A DNA stretch of 64,000 nucleotides from Ganoderma boninense (GCA_002900995.3 CM035312.1:2519217-2583216), one strand, 5' to 3'. Numbered from the stretch's first letter, positions 8,775 to 22,100 are shown. Numbers and translations: made by a program. Notes: generated from the letters alone by a model not told the origin.

Positions 8775-11762
8775 TTAAAGACCATGGGATTTCTTGATGA
8801 TGTTGGCAGCTAGAGCCAATATTGTGAGCTTCACACGAAGAAGATTAATGCATTACGAACCTTGCTCTGCGACAGCATACACCACAGCTAAACCAAACCG
8901 TCAGCATTAAACATATACCAGCCGATACACGACTTCGACATACTCTGCGTGTGCGCCGCAACTATCAGAGGCAAAGTCGAGAGGTCCGCAACACGGATGT
9001 TCTGCGTGCCGTACACCTAAAACAGGGTCAGATGCCGACACGATTTGCGGTCAGGTCTAATATCAATGACCTTGAGACTGGCGTCAACTACCCCTCCCTT
9101 GTCCCGAGGGAGCATCGAGCAGGTCCCGCAAGCATCTATGTACCAGCTGAGTATCCACTGCAGCACATAAATCTCAGGATTACTCACGCCACGAGGTGCT
9201 GATGGTCTTTTTGATGAACTCTGCAGGGTGGCCAGGGTGAGGATACGGCTACGCAGCATACGCTTGGACCACAACGATCGACTCACCACGCAGACTCTCA
9301 TCGGTCGCACCGGCAGTTCCAGGAAGCAACTGCCTTTCAGCGACTTCCTTCCATGGCGCGCTGTCGGCCACTTTGAGAATGAACTTCACGGCATCAAGGA
9401 GGATCTCCACGTCAATTTGTTCCCCAAGATAGTTGGGGTCGATGGCGGGCTCGACGTGCGGGTCGTTGGTAGTAACGTGCTGAAGGTAAGTAGTAAGCAC
9501 TGTGATCCTTTTCGACGCACGGAGACCAGTACGCACAATAGATCCACGGGAGAAGGGGTGGCTGAGGATGGGACAAAGTGCAATGATCGGGATGACGGGT
9601 TCTGTTCGCGCTGCCTCGTCAGTTCACCACAGAGGCACGAACAGTAGTGAGGGGACAGACCCTTCGGACCCGGAATGAATGGGAACACGAAAAGCTCGAT
9701 CTGCGGCACACTCTCTGACTTGAACATCGCCAGCTGAGCGTCGTACTGCTCCTTCATACCAGGGGGCAGCTTGTCCGCTTTGTCGGCCACCGCACGCTCT
9801 GCTGCCTGAATCAGCTCCTCGGCACGGTCTGAGAAGGACTTCAGAGGAAGGAATGTGAGGCCGGAAGCTGCTAGCGCAATCGTCGCATCCGGGCCACTGT
9901 CATCTCCCGTATTAGATCCTGATATGCGCAGTTGGCCATTTGTGACTCACTGTATTTCACGGAGTCTCGCTTGTATGTCGGGCAGCTGGAACGTATCACT
10001 GGTGACAATGTTGTGCCCGTCCTTCATCTCTGGACGACGTTCAGTCAAAGGAATGTCGGCGACGGCAAGGAAAATACTCACGCCAAGCGGACCCGCCGAA
10101 AACGATGTGGTCTTGAAGGTTCTCACCGACAGTAGGCAGATCGACCTGAACCGGAATGTTGGCACTTTCTAGCGTGGTACGGCTTCCGATGCCGCTCAGC
10201 TCGAGGATATGTGGAGACTTGATAGTGCTAGAGGACGTCAATGGATTGATATGGATAGGACACCCATTGTGATGGCAACTTACCCAGCACAGAGAATGAC
10301 CTCTTTGCTCGCATTGACCGCATGCACCTGTTCGCCGTATTGGAATTCGGCACCCGTGGCGACAATGCCTGCCGTTTGTTTGCTCGTCAGGAGGCGGCGA
10401 ACGTAAGCCCCGGTCAATACATGGAGATTAGTCCGGTCGAGAGCGGGGAAAAGGTATGCCTGAGTAACGACTATTAGGTGACAGCCATATGTGGCAATAA
10501 GTAGCCACTCACTGAAGCTGCCGAGCAGCGCGTTTCCGTGGACGGATCAATGTTCGATGGGGATTTGAAGGTTCCGATGTGCTATAAGATACCAATACTG
10601 AGCATATAGGTTGCTGTGATGGACTTCGGAAGGTGACGAACCGTTCCGCCCAGCTGCCAGGAAGGGATGTCAGTAGATAGCCACTGAGCCTACAAGTCAA
10701 TCGACTTACCGCGTCTTCGATGACGTCAACTCCGAAAGTACTCAGTGCCTAATGTTATGAGACAATAGCTCGAGCAGAAGACGAGTACATCTGGTCACCT
10801 TTTGGAAATGCGACTCCGCACCAGAAACCGTCTTCGCGAAAGCGATCGAGACTGGGCCTGTTTGGAAGAAGCAAAATTGATATTCTGCTACATTGGTGCC
10901 ACCAAGGCGCTTACCATCGTTTCCAACAGATTCCTTCCTGTACTTGTCTAGGAGCTCTGCATCATTGGTGGCACCAGTGGGGTAGAACCTGCGAGAGAGT
11001 GAGGAGCAGGATTAGAGGGAGAGATACGGACACTGCCTACTTCTCTGATTTCTTCGAGGCCTCGAAAAAGCGGGTCCAGTTCCAGTCCTCGTTGCCGAGG
11101 GCCTCAATAGCTTGTCGTCGTGAGCGAAGCGGGGACGACTTGCAGCACCGAGTTTGGACGTACCATCCATTTCTTCGCGCTGAGGTCTTGTCCAAACCAT
11201 AAGGTTGATAGCGGAACTCCCCCCAAGCCCCTTGCCCCTATAATGCGGTTAGTGGCGGTTGTGTGGTGGTGGAAACAAACCCACCTTGTCCAGTAGAACC
11301 TCGGGTCCGTAGTCCCATTGAAGGTGCTGCTGGAATGTTTCTGCGGAACCGTACGGTACACCCAGTCGTACTCGGGGTTGTGCATCTGCTTCCTCCAGGC
11401 ATCCGGAGCAGCTTTGCAATAGCAAGTGCTCAGCCTGACAGTGTTGTGATCATGTAAGTGCCAACGGGAGGGACGCACTGATAATGGGGTCATCGATGTG
11501 GGGGTTTCCGGCTTCGAGGAGAGCGACAGTGACCGCGGGATTCTCGGAGAGGCGTGCAGCGAGGGTACATCCTGCGAGCTTACGAGAGGAGTTGAGATGA
11601 GATGAATGTATGCAGAAGTGCGCGGAGAGCTTACACCACCACCTGCGGTTGGGAAGCTCAGCCGGAAGGAGGATAGTGAAGTAACGAGGGCAGCGTACCA
11701 ACAATGACAAAGTCGAAGGTCTTGTCGGCAATGTCAGCTAAGCTTGCAAGGTTTTGCGCCAT
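8775..11762 (-). CDS. GMC oxidoreductase (aryl-alcohol oxidase-like), GMC-1
   Basis: FAD-dependent glucose-methanol-choline family enzyme built from some 19 small exons; ATG at 11762, stop at 8775-8777. Landmarks in order: FDFVIVGGG...AGCTLAARLSENP (FAD-binding Rossmann motif, with the central glycines encoded by an 8-nt micro-exon at 11635-11642); LLEAGN; GKGLGGSSAIN (GMC signature 1); the second signature in GTIKSPHILELSGIG; LPTVGENLQDH; and the C-terminal catalytic pair, His in TSWHAAGTCSM and His in LIVAAHTQS. It closes with AANIIKKSHGL. All joins keep frame. There is no obvious secretion signal before the FAD motif, so it is probably intracellular, unlike classical secreted aryl-alcohol oxidases. 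It is divergent with DUF6534-A and paralogous to GMC-2. The substrate alcohol is unknown. Oxidation of a PKS-derived alcohol is an inference from context. Confidence 0.9.
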
Positions 11763-11820
11763 ATCGAATGTTGTTGAGGATGAAGGAACAGGATCAGGGT
11801 GGAGTGCGGCCGGGAGGCCG

Positions 11821-11830
11821 GTTATATAGG
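11821..11830 (-). promoter_or_regulatory. TATA box of GMC-1
   Basis: CCTATATAAC on the minus strand, about 60 bp upstream of the GMC-1 ATG. The identical decamer lies at the same distance upstream of GMC-2 (61588-61597), which supports both assignments. Confidence 0.65.
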
Positions 11831-13020
11831 AAAGTCAGAGAGCGGTGGAGGTTGAGGCCGCTTAGAGGCGGGGGATACCCTGAAAAGAAGGTTCATGACC
11901 ATCTGTCAGTTGAAGTTAGGTTTGGAAAAACGGCTAGTGAATGGCCGGACTAGGAAGTTTGGAAGAGGGTGAAGAATTGCCAGCAGGTGGACAGATTAGG
12001 GAGATCTGTTGAGCGGCGATTGGAGTTGGAACGCGTGAGGGTGATAGAAGTTATACATCGTGATGATGGGTCTGCGGGACCCGGCGAATTGTGTTGCCCG
12101 GCATGCGCGAGTTCAAGTTGTGGCTTCGAGCACATATGTACAGAAGGCTAAAGGCCAGCAGAGAGCATAACAGGGGGAAAGGGGAGGCAGGGACTCGTAG
12201 GGGACGATGAGACTGGAGAGGGGCAAGGGTAGGGATGAGCCGGCTGCATTGGAGGAAGAGCTAGTTCCGAGGGAGCCGGTGTTAGTGGCAGAGAAGAGCG
12301 GCAAAGGAAGCGGGAGACGATCGATGCAAAGACCGTCGGAGTCGCGAGGGGGGCGTTCTCGGGGCGTTTGGCGAACACTTTGCTCCGAGCTGTCGGAGGG
12401 TCGTGGCGGACGCTGTGCAGCAAGGTTCGGAAGGAACGCTGTTGAAGGTCAAGTATAGGAACAGGAAGTTGGGAACACAACGATCCAGTCACCCAAACTC
12501 AAGACCCGCAGCTGGGCATTGGCTGCTGATTGGCTGCACTCCTCGTCGGGCGTCATTCTGGACCCCGGTGGCAGATAAGCGCCGGGGTGGGCCGAGAGAC
12601 CCGCACGGTTCATTGCACTCCTCTCCAACACGCCTCGCCGTCTTCTTGTTGATAGTGTATGCCTCGACATCTACAATCCAACTTCACGTCCCTTGACATC
12701 TCCGCATGGGTCTCTTGACAAGTGCACCCGTCCAAACTTGGTTCCGAGCACCTTCTTGACCCCTCGAGGGCCCCGGCCCTAGTAGTAAGTAACTCGCATT
12801 CAGTGCGCCCAGCTGCAGTTCACACAATTTTGAACAAACACCGCTTGTCATGCACGTCATGGCCGGCCTCCGTTCTGCCTAACGCCGGTAGCGCTACCTC
12901 CATCCACACACTCCAATTTCTGTAAGGACACCACACATAATGGGAGGCCGCCGATCGAGCCATCAACCCCCGGCCCTCTCCCAGCGTGAATGCGAACAGA
13001 ACCTTGATTCAGGTCCTTTG

Positions 13021-13027
13021 TTATATA
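13021..13027 (+). promoter_or_regulatory. Probable TATA box of DUF6534-A
   Basis: TTATATA about 60 bp upstream of the ATG at 13082, followed by ACTTCC. A similar TATACTTCC stands some 50 bp before the DUF6534-B start. Confidence 0.45.
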
Positions 13028-13081
13028 CTTCCCTCACTTCCAGCCCTCTCACTCGTGACTCCCTACAGACCCAGTCCAGCC

Positions 13082-14816
13082 ATGTCTGACGTCCAGGACC
13101 TGCCGCCCCTCCCGGCCTCGACTCTCCTTCAGTATGCTTCCACCTTTCCTTTTCCGTCCTCTCTCCCGTGCTGACGCCTTCAACATGTTCACAGGATTGG
13201 TCCCCCCGTATGTCTCATCCATATCTCTCGCTCTACTCAGACATGCTGCTCACATCTTGCGCCTCAGTTCATCGGCGACCTTCTGGCCTGGATGCTTTTT
13301 GGTATTTCTATTGTCCAGCTCTGTGAGCATTGTCTTTTCTTCCTTCCTCGTTGTATCTCACATTACTTATTCACTAGATATATATCACACCTCTTCCTTT
13401 CGAGACCATATTGCCATCCGCCTCGCTGTGTATGTTGTTTTCCTCCTCGAAGTCTTTCAGAGCATCGTAGTCGCCGTCGGTGGATGGCAAGTCGTCGTGG
13501 CAGGCTGGGGTAGACCAAACAATCTCCTGTACCCAGGATGGTCCTTCCCTGCTACCCCCATCGTGTCTGTCATAAGTGAGTGATCAACAGGTTCTTATGA
13601 ATAGCTCTCTCATTCCGTGTATGGTGATCACCAGTTTCCGTGTCTGTCCAAACCTTCTACGCATGGAGAATCTGGCGGCTCGGGGGCAGCAAGTGGATCC
13701 CCTTGGTGATTATCACTGTAAGTTTCTGTCCCTTCCAGTCGTTCACATTTACTGAACCCAGGCCTCCAGACCGGCTTGGCTTCTGCATCTGGCGCCTTTG
13801 CATTCTCGATCCTTGTGAGAACCTTTTGTCATCCATTTCTCAGATTATCGGTTGTTCAATACTTGTTTAGTTTTCGTTCAAGAAGAACATTGAGACTTTC
13901 CATGAGACCGTGATGTACTCACTCACCACAGTAAGCTCGTCCATTCCTTAGATGGCAATAAGACTATTGAGAAAAGATTTAGGTCTGGCTCGGAGTTGGT
14001 GCTTTCACGGACATTGTGCGTGAAGCATATCATTTTTCTGGTATATTGACTCACTGGTAGTAACGTCCTTAGCTAATCATGTTGTCGATGTTCTACTTCG
14101 TTCGTATATTCTGACCACTTTCCGTCACCTCAAAGGGGGACTGACTACTTGCATTTTATATCCAGCTGTACAATGCCAAGCGACGAATTCAGCACTTCGA
14201 GAGCAGCGAGCTCTTGGTGAACAAACTGATGCGGCTTACCGTCGAGACCGGGTTGGCATGCGCTCTCACGGCTCTAATAGAGCTCGCCTTATTCCTGGGG
14301 TTGCCCCAAACAAACGTGCACATCATATTGTAAGTATCATTTCTACTAGAAAGACAGATATTCTTTCTCACAGATAGGACTTGCAGCGCCACGTCTCTCA
14401 GCAAAGGTTCGTCCCGAGACGTCGCGTTGTGGTTCTTGTAATTGATTTAGATTTGTCACGGAACAGTGTACTCCAACACGTTCATGACATCGCTCAACTC
14501 TCGAGCGAACCGGTACAAGCAGAACACTAGTGGAGCCATCAACCTGAGTTCCCAAAGCCGGCCCACGATTTCAGACCAACTGTCTAGCGGGTCAACTCGT
14601 CCCTTGGCAATTCATATCACTCGACAAACTGACAAAGGCCAGGTGGGTCATCTGTCCTATTCTGATACGTTCGACTCCTTTTCGCAGCCACAAAGCCACT
14701 ACTGACAGTCGTCTGCACAGGACTGGGACACGGAGCTCAACGATCTTCCCTCTTCCGGCCCAGAACAGCGAAATGCATCGGTTTCGGGGAAACGTAGCGA
14801 GGCCGAGAGTTTTTAG
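13082..14816 (+). CDS. DUF6534-type seven-helix membrane protein A
   Basis: Starts MSDVQDLPPLPASTLL and, over about nine short exons, gives a basidiomycete integral membrane protein of the DUF6534 type. It is recognised by IGDLLAWMLFGISIVQL, YIYHTSSFRDHIAIRLAVY, FLLEVFQSIVVAVGGWQVVV, the signature QTFYAWRIWRL, KKNIETFHETVMYSL, a charged loop ending VNKLMRLTVETGLACALTAL, and VYSNTFMTSLNSR. Hydrophobic blocks are spaced as six to seven transmembrane helices. The hydrophilic C-terminus ends in an acidic, Ser-rich tail (DWDTELNDLPSS). It is closely paralogous to B and C, with conserved intron positions. The biochemical function of the family is not established. The head-to-head pairing with GMC-1 hints at a shared regulon. 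Confidence 0.85.
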
Positions 14817-17288
14817 GAGAGGTTACTTGGCGATGTCGTCTTGTCCGAGTCTCAGGGTCCTGGCCAACACCGGGGCGTCGATGCGCGAGATTCGCATGGA
14901 TTGATGGTCTGTCTTGTTACCTTTTTGGACTATGGTTATGTATCAACGCTTCTGGAAGCTGGCAGGCAGAGGCTTCGGACGTTTCGGTGGTGGATGATGG
15001 TCGCGAGCATACTTCTATGTGGTATTCGGAAATAGACCTACAAAACCCGGCCGTCTTGCGTTGTTCGTTACTGGGCGGCCGACAGGTTTCTCATCAAGGA
15101 GGGGTAAAATCAAAACGTATTCCCGAGGTCTCCGTGTCGGCGAAGTAACGGGAAGCCGCAGCACCACCTGAGCCGGTCGCAGAAGCACTTGGTAGACAGC
15201 TGAGAAGGATCCGAGTCGCCGGAGGTTGAAGCCCTTGCTGCTGGAAAACTCTGCGTCGGGACGGCGGCGCCATGACTGAGTTCTACTGCACTGCCGGGGA
15301 GCACATGTGCATCTGAAGAGGATGCCAAGAGGATCCAAATAGCACCGTGCGCTGTCCAGGAAGGGGACCCGGTGAGATCTGCAGGGCTACACATCTAAGA
15401 CTAGTGTACTTCAAACCAGATCAGTTCTCGGTACATTTCCACGCAATGACATAGTGCAAATTGGTCCAAGATACACGGGACAACGCCCCATGTACTCCAC
15501 CGTCAGCTCACCGCAGAAGTCATGCCAGTAGACAGACGCGGTTGACACACCACGGGTAATCATCCTAATCGAGGCTCGACCAGTCGCTGCACACGGACGC
15601 AGCATGTCGTAATTGGAGTCAAGCTATGTCGGGCCGGCAAGTTGCCATGGAACACTCGTCGAGTTGTCGGGTCTTGACCGCGCAGTTTACAGAGACAGAA
15701 GGTGAGGAACGAATTGCATGCACACTTGGATGGTACCCACGGGCCACACAGGCTCCACTCAGTCGCGCCCTCGCTATCCAAGAACAGGTCGTGCCTGCCA
15801 GTGACTGGTGCCGACCACCTTAAGGATAGCTTTTAAAATGTTGAGCAAAATCCCGGAGTCAGCCTACTCCCCAAGGCAGTTCAGGTCAACTGCGGGGTCA
15901 ACGACGGGGTCGGCCGTGATCGTGGACTGGAAGATGGAGGACTTGTCAGCAGCAAAGGTCAGAAGAGGCTGATATCCGAGGAGGACGCACGGGAAGACGC
16001 TGATGAGCGGGACGACTCCGTTAGCGCAATACTAATTACCGCAGCATAGTGCCACAGCACTGCACGACGACATGAGATGAACAAAGAGGACAAAGATGCT
16101 TTAACGCAAGAGACGCAAAGTTGTCGACACTGCGTCGTCGAGTAGCACTGACGTGGTGCACGATGGCAGCGAGGTCCAAATGGACGATTTCTGCCCTACA
16201 GATGGCCGTGCCTCAGGCAAAGATTGTGAGAACTCGTCGACGCTGGGTGCGGTTAGGCCTAGCTGAGGAAGGAGGGACGGTCATGAGCAAGTGATACCTA
16301 GTGGCAACTACGAGCTTGCAGTTTTAATTATGACAGACCTTGGGCCAAGCTCTCTACATTGCGAGTCGGAATGTGCCTCACGGTTCCCTTCAGGTAGGTT
16401 CGAAGGAGTCAGATGATTCATTCACGTTCCTGCTTGCGAGAAGGTGATAAACTTACCGCTCAGACTCGTAAGTCTGGGATACGAACCATGCCATTGGAAA
16501 AGGTGTCGAAATCCCGAGTCCTCCGGAAAAATCGGAGAGATGACAAAGCCAACTAGAGGGACGTCGTCCGGGACATGAACCATGGGGCATGACTACTTGT
16601 CGAGCCTGCGAGAGAGATAGGTCAGGGTTGACATTCAGAGGTAAGAGAGGCCGTCTGCTTCAGCTTGGGTCGTCGCAATGGGTCGTTGGGAGCTCGTCAG
16701 CATTCAAAATTGGCTGTGCGCCTCAGCGCTGCCCTAGGGCGTCTAATCAAAGTTGGGTCGCACGCCGAAGGCACTGCGCTGACAGTGGCAGCGGCGCGGG
16801 AGAGAAAACGTAAACGTTGGCGTTGTTAACGTCGGCGTGAACAATCGTCCAAGTCCGAGTCGCCGTGCGTGGCCGTCGCTGTGGTCGGGCTCAGGGCTGG
16901 TGGGAGCGCGTCGCCCAGTGGAGGGAGAGGATATACTCACCTTGCTGATCGTATCTGACACGCCAGACGTCGATTTGGATGCCTGGCACTAGTACTCGCA
17001 TTCGGTACGTCCCCTCCAGCCCCGCTCCCCACGCTTGCCTTGTTTCATGCGTCACGTTAGGTCAGACTCCCATTGCACCCATTCCTCCACGGGCTCCATC
17101 CGCGCTCACCTCTCCCCCGCCCCGGAGGTCGTCCCATCAGACATATCCCCATGTCCTCTGACCGTTCAGAGCCCCTTCTCATCCTCAAGCCGTCATCAAA
17201 CTATCGTCGCACCACAGATCGACGTTGACGGTCACCTATACTTCCATCCGCCGTCCCTTCTCGCTTCTCCCCCCCCTCCCAGTCCACA
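14817..17288. other. Intergenic, no gene recognised
   Basis: A 2.5-kb stretch between the tandem DUF6534 genes A and B. Open frames are short and low-quality on both strands, and I see no family motif, tRNA or repeat array. It holds the B promoter near 17230 (TATACTTCC). Confidence 0.55.
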
Positions 17289-19037
17289 ATGCCAGATAAC
17301 GCCGATCCGGCCCAGCCACCGCTTTCTTCCGCTACCCTCCTTCTGTGCGCCTTTCAGTCCGCTACACAAGTATCCTCCACTGACAATGTATACTTCTTTA
17401 CAGCATCGGCCCCATAGTATGTCGCATCCTTGCACCGTTCCCATACACCTCCCGTCGCTTACCTTTTCCTATACCAGTACATCGGCCCTCTTTTGGCGTG
17501 GATGCTCTTCGGTGTATCCGTCGTTCAACTGTGTACGTCCCCCTGCTTCTTGATCCTTGTGTTCCGCCTAACAGCATCAAATAGATATATATCATACCTC
17601 CTTCTTCCGTGATCCCATCTCCATCCGGGCCGCCGTCTATGGTATCTTCGCCCTGGACGTCTTCCAGAGCGTTGTCGTGGCCGCAGTCGGATGGCAGGTC
17701 CTCGTCTCTGGCTGGGGCAGGTCGATCAACCTTCAGTTCCCCGGATGGTCCTTCGCCGCGACTCCCTTCGTGTCCGGCATAAGTCAGTCCCATTCAGTTG
17801 GTATGCGAACGGCTCGCTTATCAGATCCTTGCCAAGTTTCGGCGTCTGTCCAGACTTTTTACGCATGGAGGATATGGCGGCTTGGAAGATGGAGAGCTGT
17901 TCCATTGGCAATCATCATCGTGAGTCCACTCGCCGTACATTCATTGAGATGTATTGAAACAACTTCGATCGCCCAGACCGGCTTCGCATCTGCCATGGGC
18001 GCGATTATATTCGCCATTCTCGTGAGTAGCCTCGTGCCAGATCCTTCAGCTCCTTATTCTTCTGACCCGCAACAATTTAGTTCATGTTCAAGAAGAACAT
18101 TGAAACCTTCCACGAAACTGTGATGTACTCGCTTTGCATTGTAAGTTCTGTGTCGATACATGCCATCCGAACTGATCATGGAGGTCCTGATAGGTATGGC
18201 TGGGAATCGGCGCTTTCACAGACTTCGTGCGTATCTTTTACTCAAGCTATCCATGCGAATATTCCTGTTCTACTTTCTCACCTGAAACTATTTTTTTTTC
18301 CGAAAGGCCATCATGCTGTCTATGTTCTACCTGGTTAGTATCCTTTAGCAGTGCAACGGCCTCGATGCAAAGCTGACGATGTGGCATCCAGCTCTATTCA
18401 GCTAAGCGGCTATCCATGGGACGCTTTGAGCACAGCGATTTCATCGTCAACAAGTTGATGCGGCTTACGGTGGAGACTGGGTCGGCATGTGCCCTTACTG
18501 CCCTCTTAGAGCTCGCCTTCTTCCTGGGATTGCCTGACACTAACGTGCACATCGCATTGTAAGCATTCCATTCTATGCGCTGAAAAGGATGAGTGGTTGA
18601 CAGAAGGCAACCGTAGCGCTACAATTCTTAGCAAGGGTTTGTTCCTCTTATTCTTTCACATCCATACAGCCACTGACGCGACACTCTACAGTGTACTCGA
18701 ACACTTTCATGACGTCACTCAACTCTCGCCGTGCGGTCTTGTCCCAGGACCCACGAAAAGCGGGTGGGACAAGTATCAGCCTCTCTCATACTAGGCCCAC
18801 GATTTCAGATCAGCTGTCCAGCGGGTCAATTCCGCCACTAACAGTCCATATCACCGAAGAGGTCGACAAGAGAGAAGTGCGTAGGACAGTATACGGCTTG
18901 TTCCAACCGTCGAGACGAAGCGACTGACGGTTCTCTCTGAACAGGACTGGAATATGGAGTTCGACGACTTGCCCCCTTCTGAGCAGCACGGTCCATCTAC
19001 GCTGCGGAAGCATCGAGGCGGCGTGGACTTCTCATGA
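17289..19037 (+). CDS. DUF6534-type seven-helix membrane protein B
   Basis: Start MPDNADPAQPPLSSATLLL, stop at 19035-19037. It has the same architecture and intron positions as A: GPLLAWMLFGVSVVQL, YIYHTSFFRDPISIRAAVY, FALDVFQSVVVAAVGWQVLV, QTFYAWRIWRLGRW, KKNIETFHETVMYSLCIVW, VNKLMRLTVETGSACALTAL, VYSNTFMTSLNSR, then a polar tail ending DDLPPSEQHG. Six to seven transmembrane helices are expected, with a cytosolic-type polar C-terminus. By eye it is closer to C (58.3-60.0 kb) than to A in the N-terminal half (IGPLLAWML, DVFQS, FPGWSFAATPF). It runs convergently with PKS-2, with only about 160 bp between stops. Function is unknown for the family. Confidence 0.85.
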
Positions 19038-19196
19038 TTGACGACCAATAGTTGCGTGTACGAACAAGCTGTCGCTATGATCTCCCACACCTTTTCCCCA
19101 CCTTCTGTGACGCGTGTAATGGGATGAAGCATATCCATAACAATATCTATACAATACAGACAAGACTGCAGCACCACAATTCTAACAGTAATACAC

Positions 19197-22100
19197 TCAA
19201 GCGGCAGGCGAAGGCAAGGCACCGAGACCCCTCCAGTGAGCGATCCACTTACGCACGTCCTCGACGCCGATCTGCGGTAACGAGGGATCCCGTAGGAGCG
19301 CGCATCGTTTGGCACTGTCCTCGATGTCCAGCAGGATCCCGACGCCGCCGCTCTCGGGGATGAGACCCTGGGGTTTCGAAGAGTTCAAGAGCGTGACCTG
19401 CCACACCGACATCAGCCTGATCGCCGGCGCGACGTACTCGGCCAGCTGAGCGTTCGGAGACTCCACTTCCTCGACGAGCCTCGCGACCCACTTCTGCGGG
19501 GACACAGTCGGCACCTTCAGCACCGAGGAGAAGTGGCCCATGATGTCCGCCCAAGAGATGGGGCGCGGGTGGCGGACGTGGAACATCGAGGTCGCGGAGG
19601 TCGTCTCCGCGATCTCGGCGATGATCGCTGCGCAGGTATCGGCCGGGAGCCAAGAGATGACCTGCGGTGCTGTAAGTATACCGCGTGTTGGGAAGAGACA
19701 AGTGCGAACTTACACCCTGGCCTTGAGGGAGACATCCTAGGGCGGCGCTGGCGCAGATCATCGATGGCAGCCATTCAGACAACTTCCAGGCGCCGTTCAC
19801 CCCACCGCTCAGCTGCCCAATGCGTATGACGACGGCCTGGACGACCTTCCGCTCCGCAGCGATCTGGAGTAGGTGCTCAGCAACCCACTTGGATTCCGTG
19901 TACCCGGCCCCGACTGCGACGCTCGCGGCGATTGGCACCTCCTTGGGGTACGTGGTCTCCTTGTAGTCTGTTTAGTTTTATTGTGAGCAAGTTGTTCCTA
20001 ACGAGCATGCTTTCGAATGACTTACTGCGGAAGATGCCGAGACTGCTACCGTAGAGAAGCGTGACTGGACCAAACTCTCGCGCATCCCTTGCGAGGTTGA
20101 TGAGGCCACGGAGACCCATGAGTGGGCCCTCAAACGACGACAATGGGGCCTGGAGGTTGATTGGCCATCCTACAAGATGAATCAGAAACCAACTCAGTCA
20201 GAAAATGAGTAATCACTCACCGAGGTGGAGGATATGCGAAACGCTAGCCCGGATCTACAGTACTGTAAGATAGAGAATGCAATCAGATGGACCGGTGTGC
20301 TCACCTCCTGATACACATCTTGGGACATACCGAGCGACGGTTTGTCAAGCACACACGTCACGGCCTGGAAGTGAGCGGATTCGAGAAGACCGGTGTCGAG
20401 ACCGCGGAACTTGAACGCGGATACTTGGCGCTCCTTCGCGCCCACACCATCGTCACTCGGGCGGACGAGAGCGTAGACCTTCTTGAAACGGGAGATCTCG
20501 AGAAGGTGCGCGAGGGCATGGGCTCCGAGACTGCCGGTTGTTCCTGTGACGACGATTGAGCCAAGAGCCTCGCGCTGAGCAGGACCCTTCACCGCGGAAG
20601 GAGCCAGATCTGCGCTGAGCCGCGCGAGCAACGCTTCCATCGCCTGAACCTTCTCTGCTGTCGGGTCCTGTTCCACGGCCGCCGGCGAGCTAAGAATGGG
20701 CTGGTCCGGCGTAGACTCGACGGCAGCCTCCTCGATCCTCTCCAGAAGGTCCTTCACAGTGAGATCAGCCAGGAGCTGCAGCTGGGACACGGCGACAATC
20801 GGACGGAGGGCGAAGGAAAGGGATGCGGCCGACAACGAGTCAAGACCATACGAAGTCAACGGGACGTCGGGCGAGACGTCTTCCTCCTTCATGTCGAGGA
20901 TGCGGCAAACAATCTGCAAGAGGGACGGCTTGCCATCGCCATCCTGCGTCTCGGCGTTGTCCGCGTCGCGGGGCACAAGGTGGTCATACATCGGGGAGGG
21001 GCCCATGTTGTCGCGGACTGCACGCCAGTCGAAGCCAGGAACGTACTGCCACACAGGGCCATCCCGTAGCTTTCGGATACCATCTCCGACGTACTCGCAG
21101 AAGTCTTGGTGGAACGGAACGCGTCAGTGTTGACCACATGACATCTAACTCATAATCAGACGAACCTTGGGCAGGCATTCCCCATGCAGCAAGATGACGC
21201 AGCCGGGATTGGTAGGAACGATTCGTGGTTGTGATTACGCTGCTGTCCGTGATGGCGGGACAAACCATACAGTATGCATTCTTGTACTTGTGCGTCATCC
21301 CGGCCAATGTAGCGTTCGCCCTGGGAGGTAAAGCCTGAGTGACAGCATGCATCTAAGGCAGTGGAACGACTCACGCAGCATAGTTCGTTTGACCGGCGTT
21401 GCCAAACATGGCTGAAATGGAAGAGAGGGTGACAAGGAAATCCAAGGTGCCAAGGTCAAGGACACTCTCGAGGACCGCGAAAGCTCCAGGTTTGGGAGGA
21501 AATACGAGGTTGAAGCTCTCTTGGGTGTGCGAGGTGAACAACCTATCATGGAGGAAGCCAGACAGGAGCACGCATCCGCCCAGAGGGGCAGACAACTTTT
21601 GCAGCATGGCCGCCATGTCGTTCGCAGATGTGGCATCAACGGCGAGAGGCTGGAGGGTCAGGTCGGACAAACTGGAAAGGTGATAGAGGATACGTTGAGA
21701 GATCCAATCCCCTGCCCTGTCGAGCGTAGACGGTCCAGAACGGGAGGTGAGAGTGATGTGCCGGGCGCCGTTCTGCGACAATACCAATGAGACGGCCGAT
21801 GCGACTGAAGAGATGAAAATCATACCTTGTACATCCAAAGCGCCATGTATAGACCGAGGCTTCCGATGCCACCAATGAGGAGATAGCTCTTCTGCGCATC
21901 GAACAAGCTGACGGATAGAGATGCACTCGAAGTCTCAACTGGGAGGAGCTCAGAGGGGCGAGTAATAGAGGCGGCAGGCGTTGCCCGCATCTCATGGTAC
22001 TTGAGCGATGCGCGCAGAGCATCACCCACGACCCATGGCTCCTTAGCAATGATTCCGGCGAGGCCGTCCTCGGGGTCATTCCAGAAAAGCATCCGTCCGC

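Larger units (their letters stand above)
11763..13081. other. Divergent intergenic region between GMC-1 and DUF6534-A
   Basis: A 1.3-kb head-to-head spacer. TATA-like boxes lie about 60 bp upstream of both start codons (11821-11830 for GMC-1, 13021-13027 for DUF6534-A). At 12562-12588 a GC inverted repeat (ACCCCGG / CCGGGGT) flanks an AGATAAGC GATA site. No coding region is convincing. It is likely a shared regulatory region, by analogy with the same arrangement at 60-61.6 kb. Confidence 0.55.
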
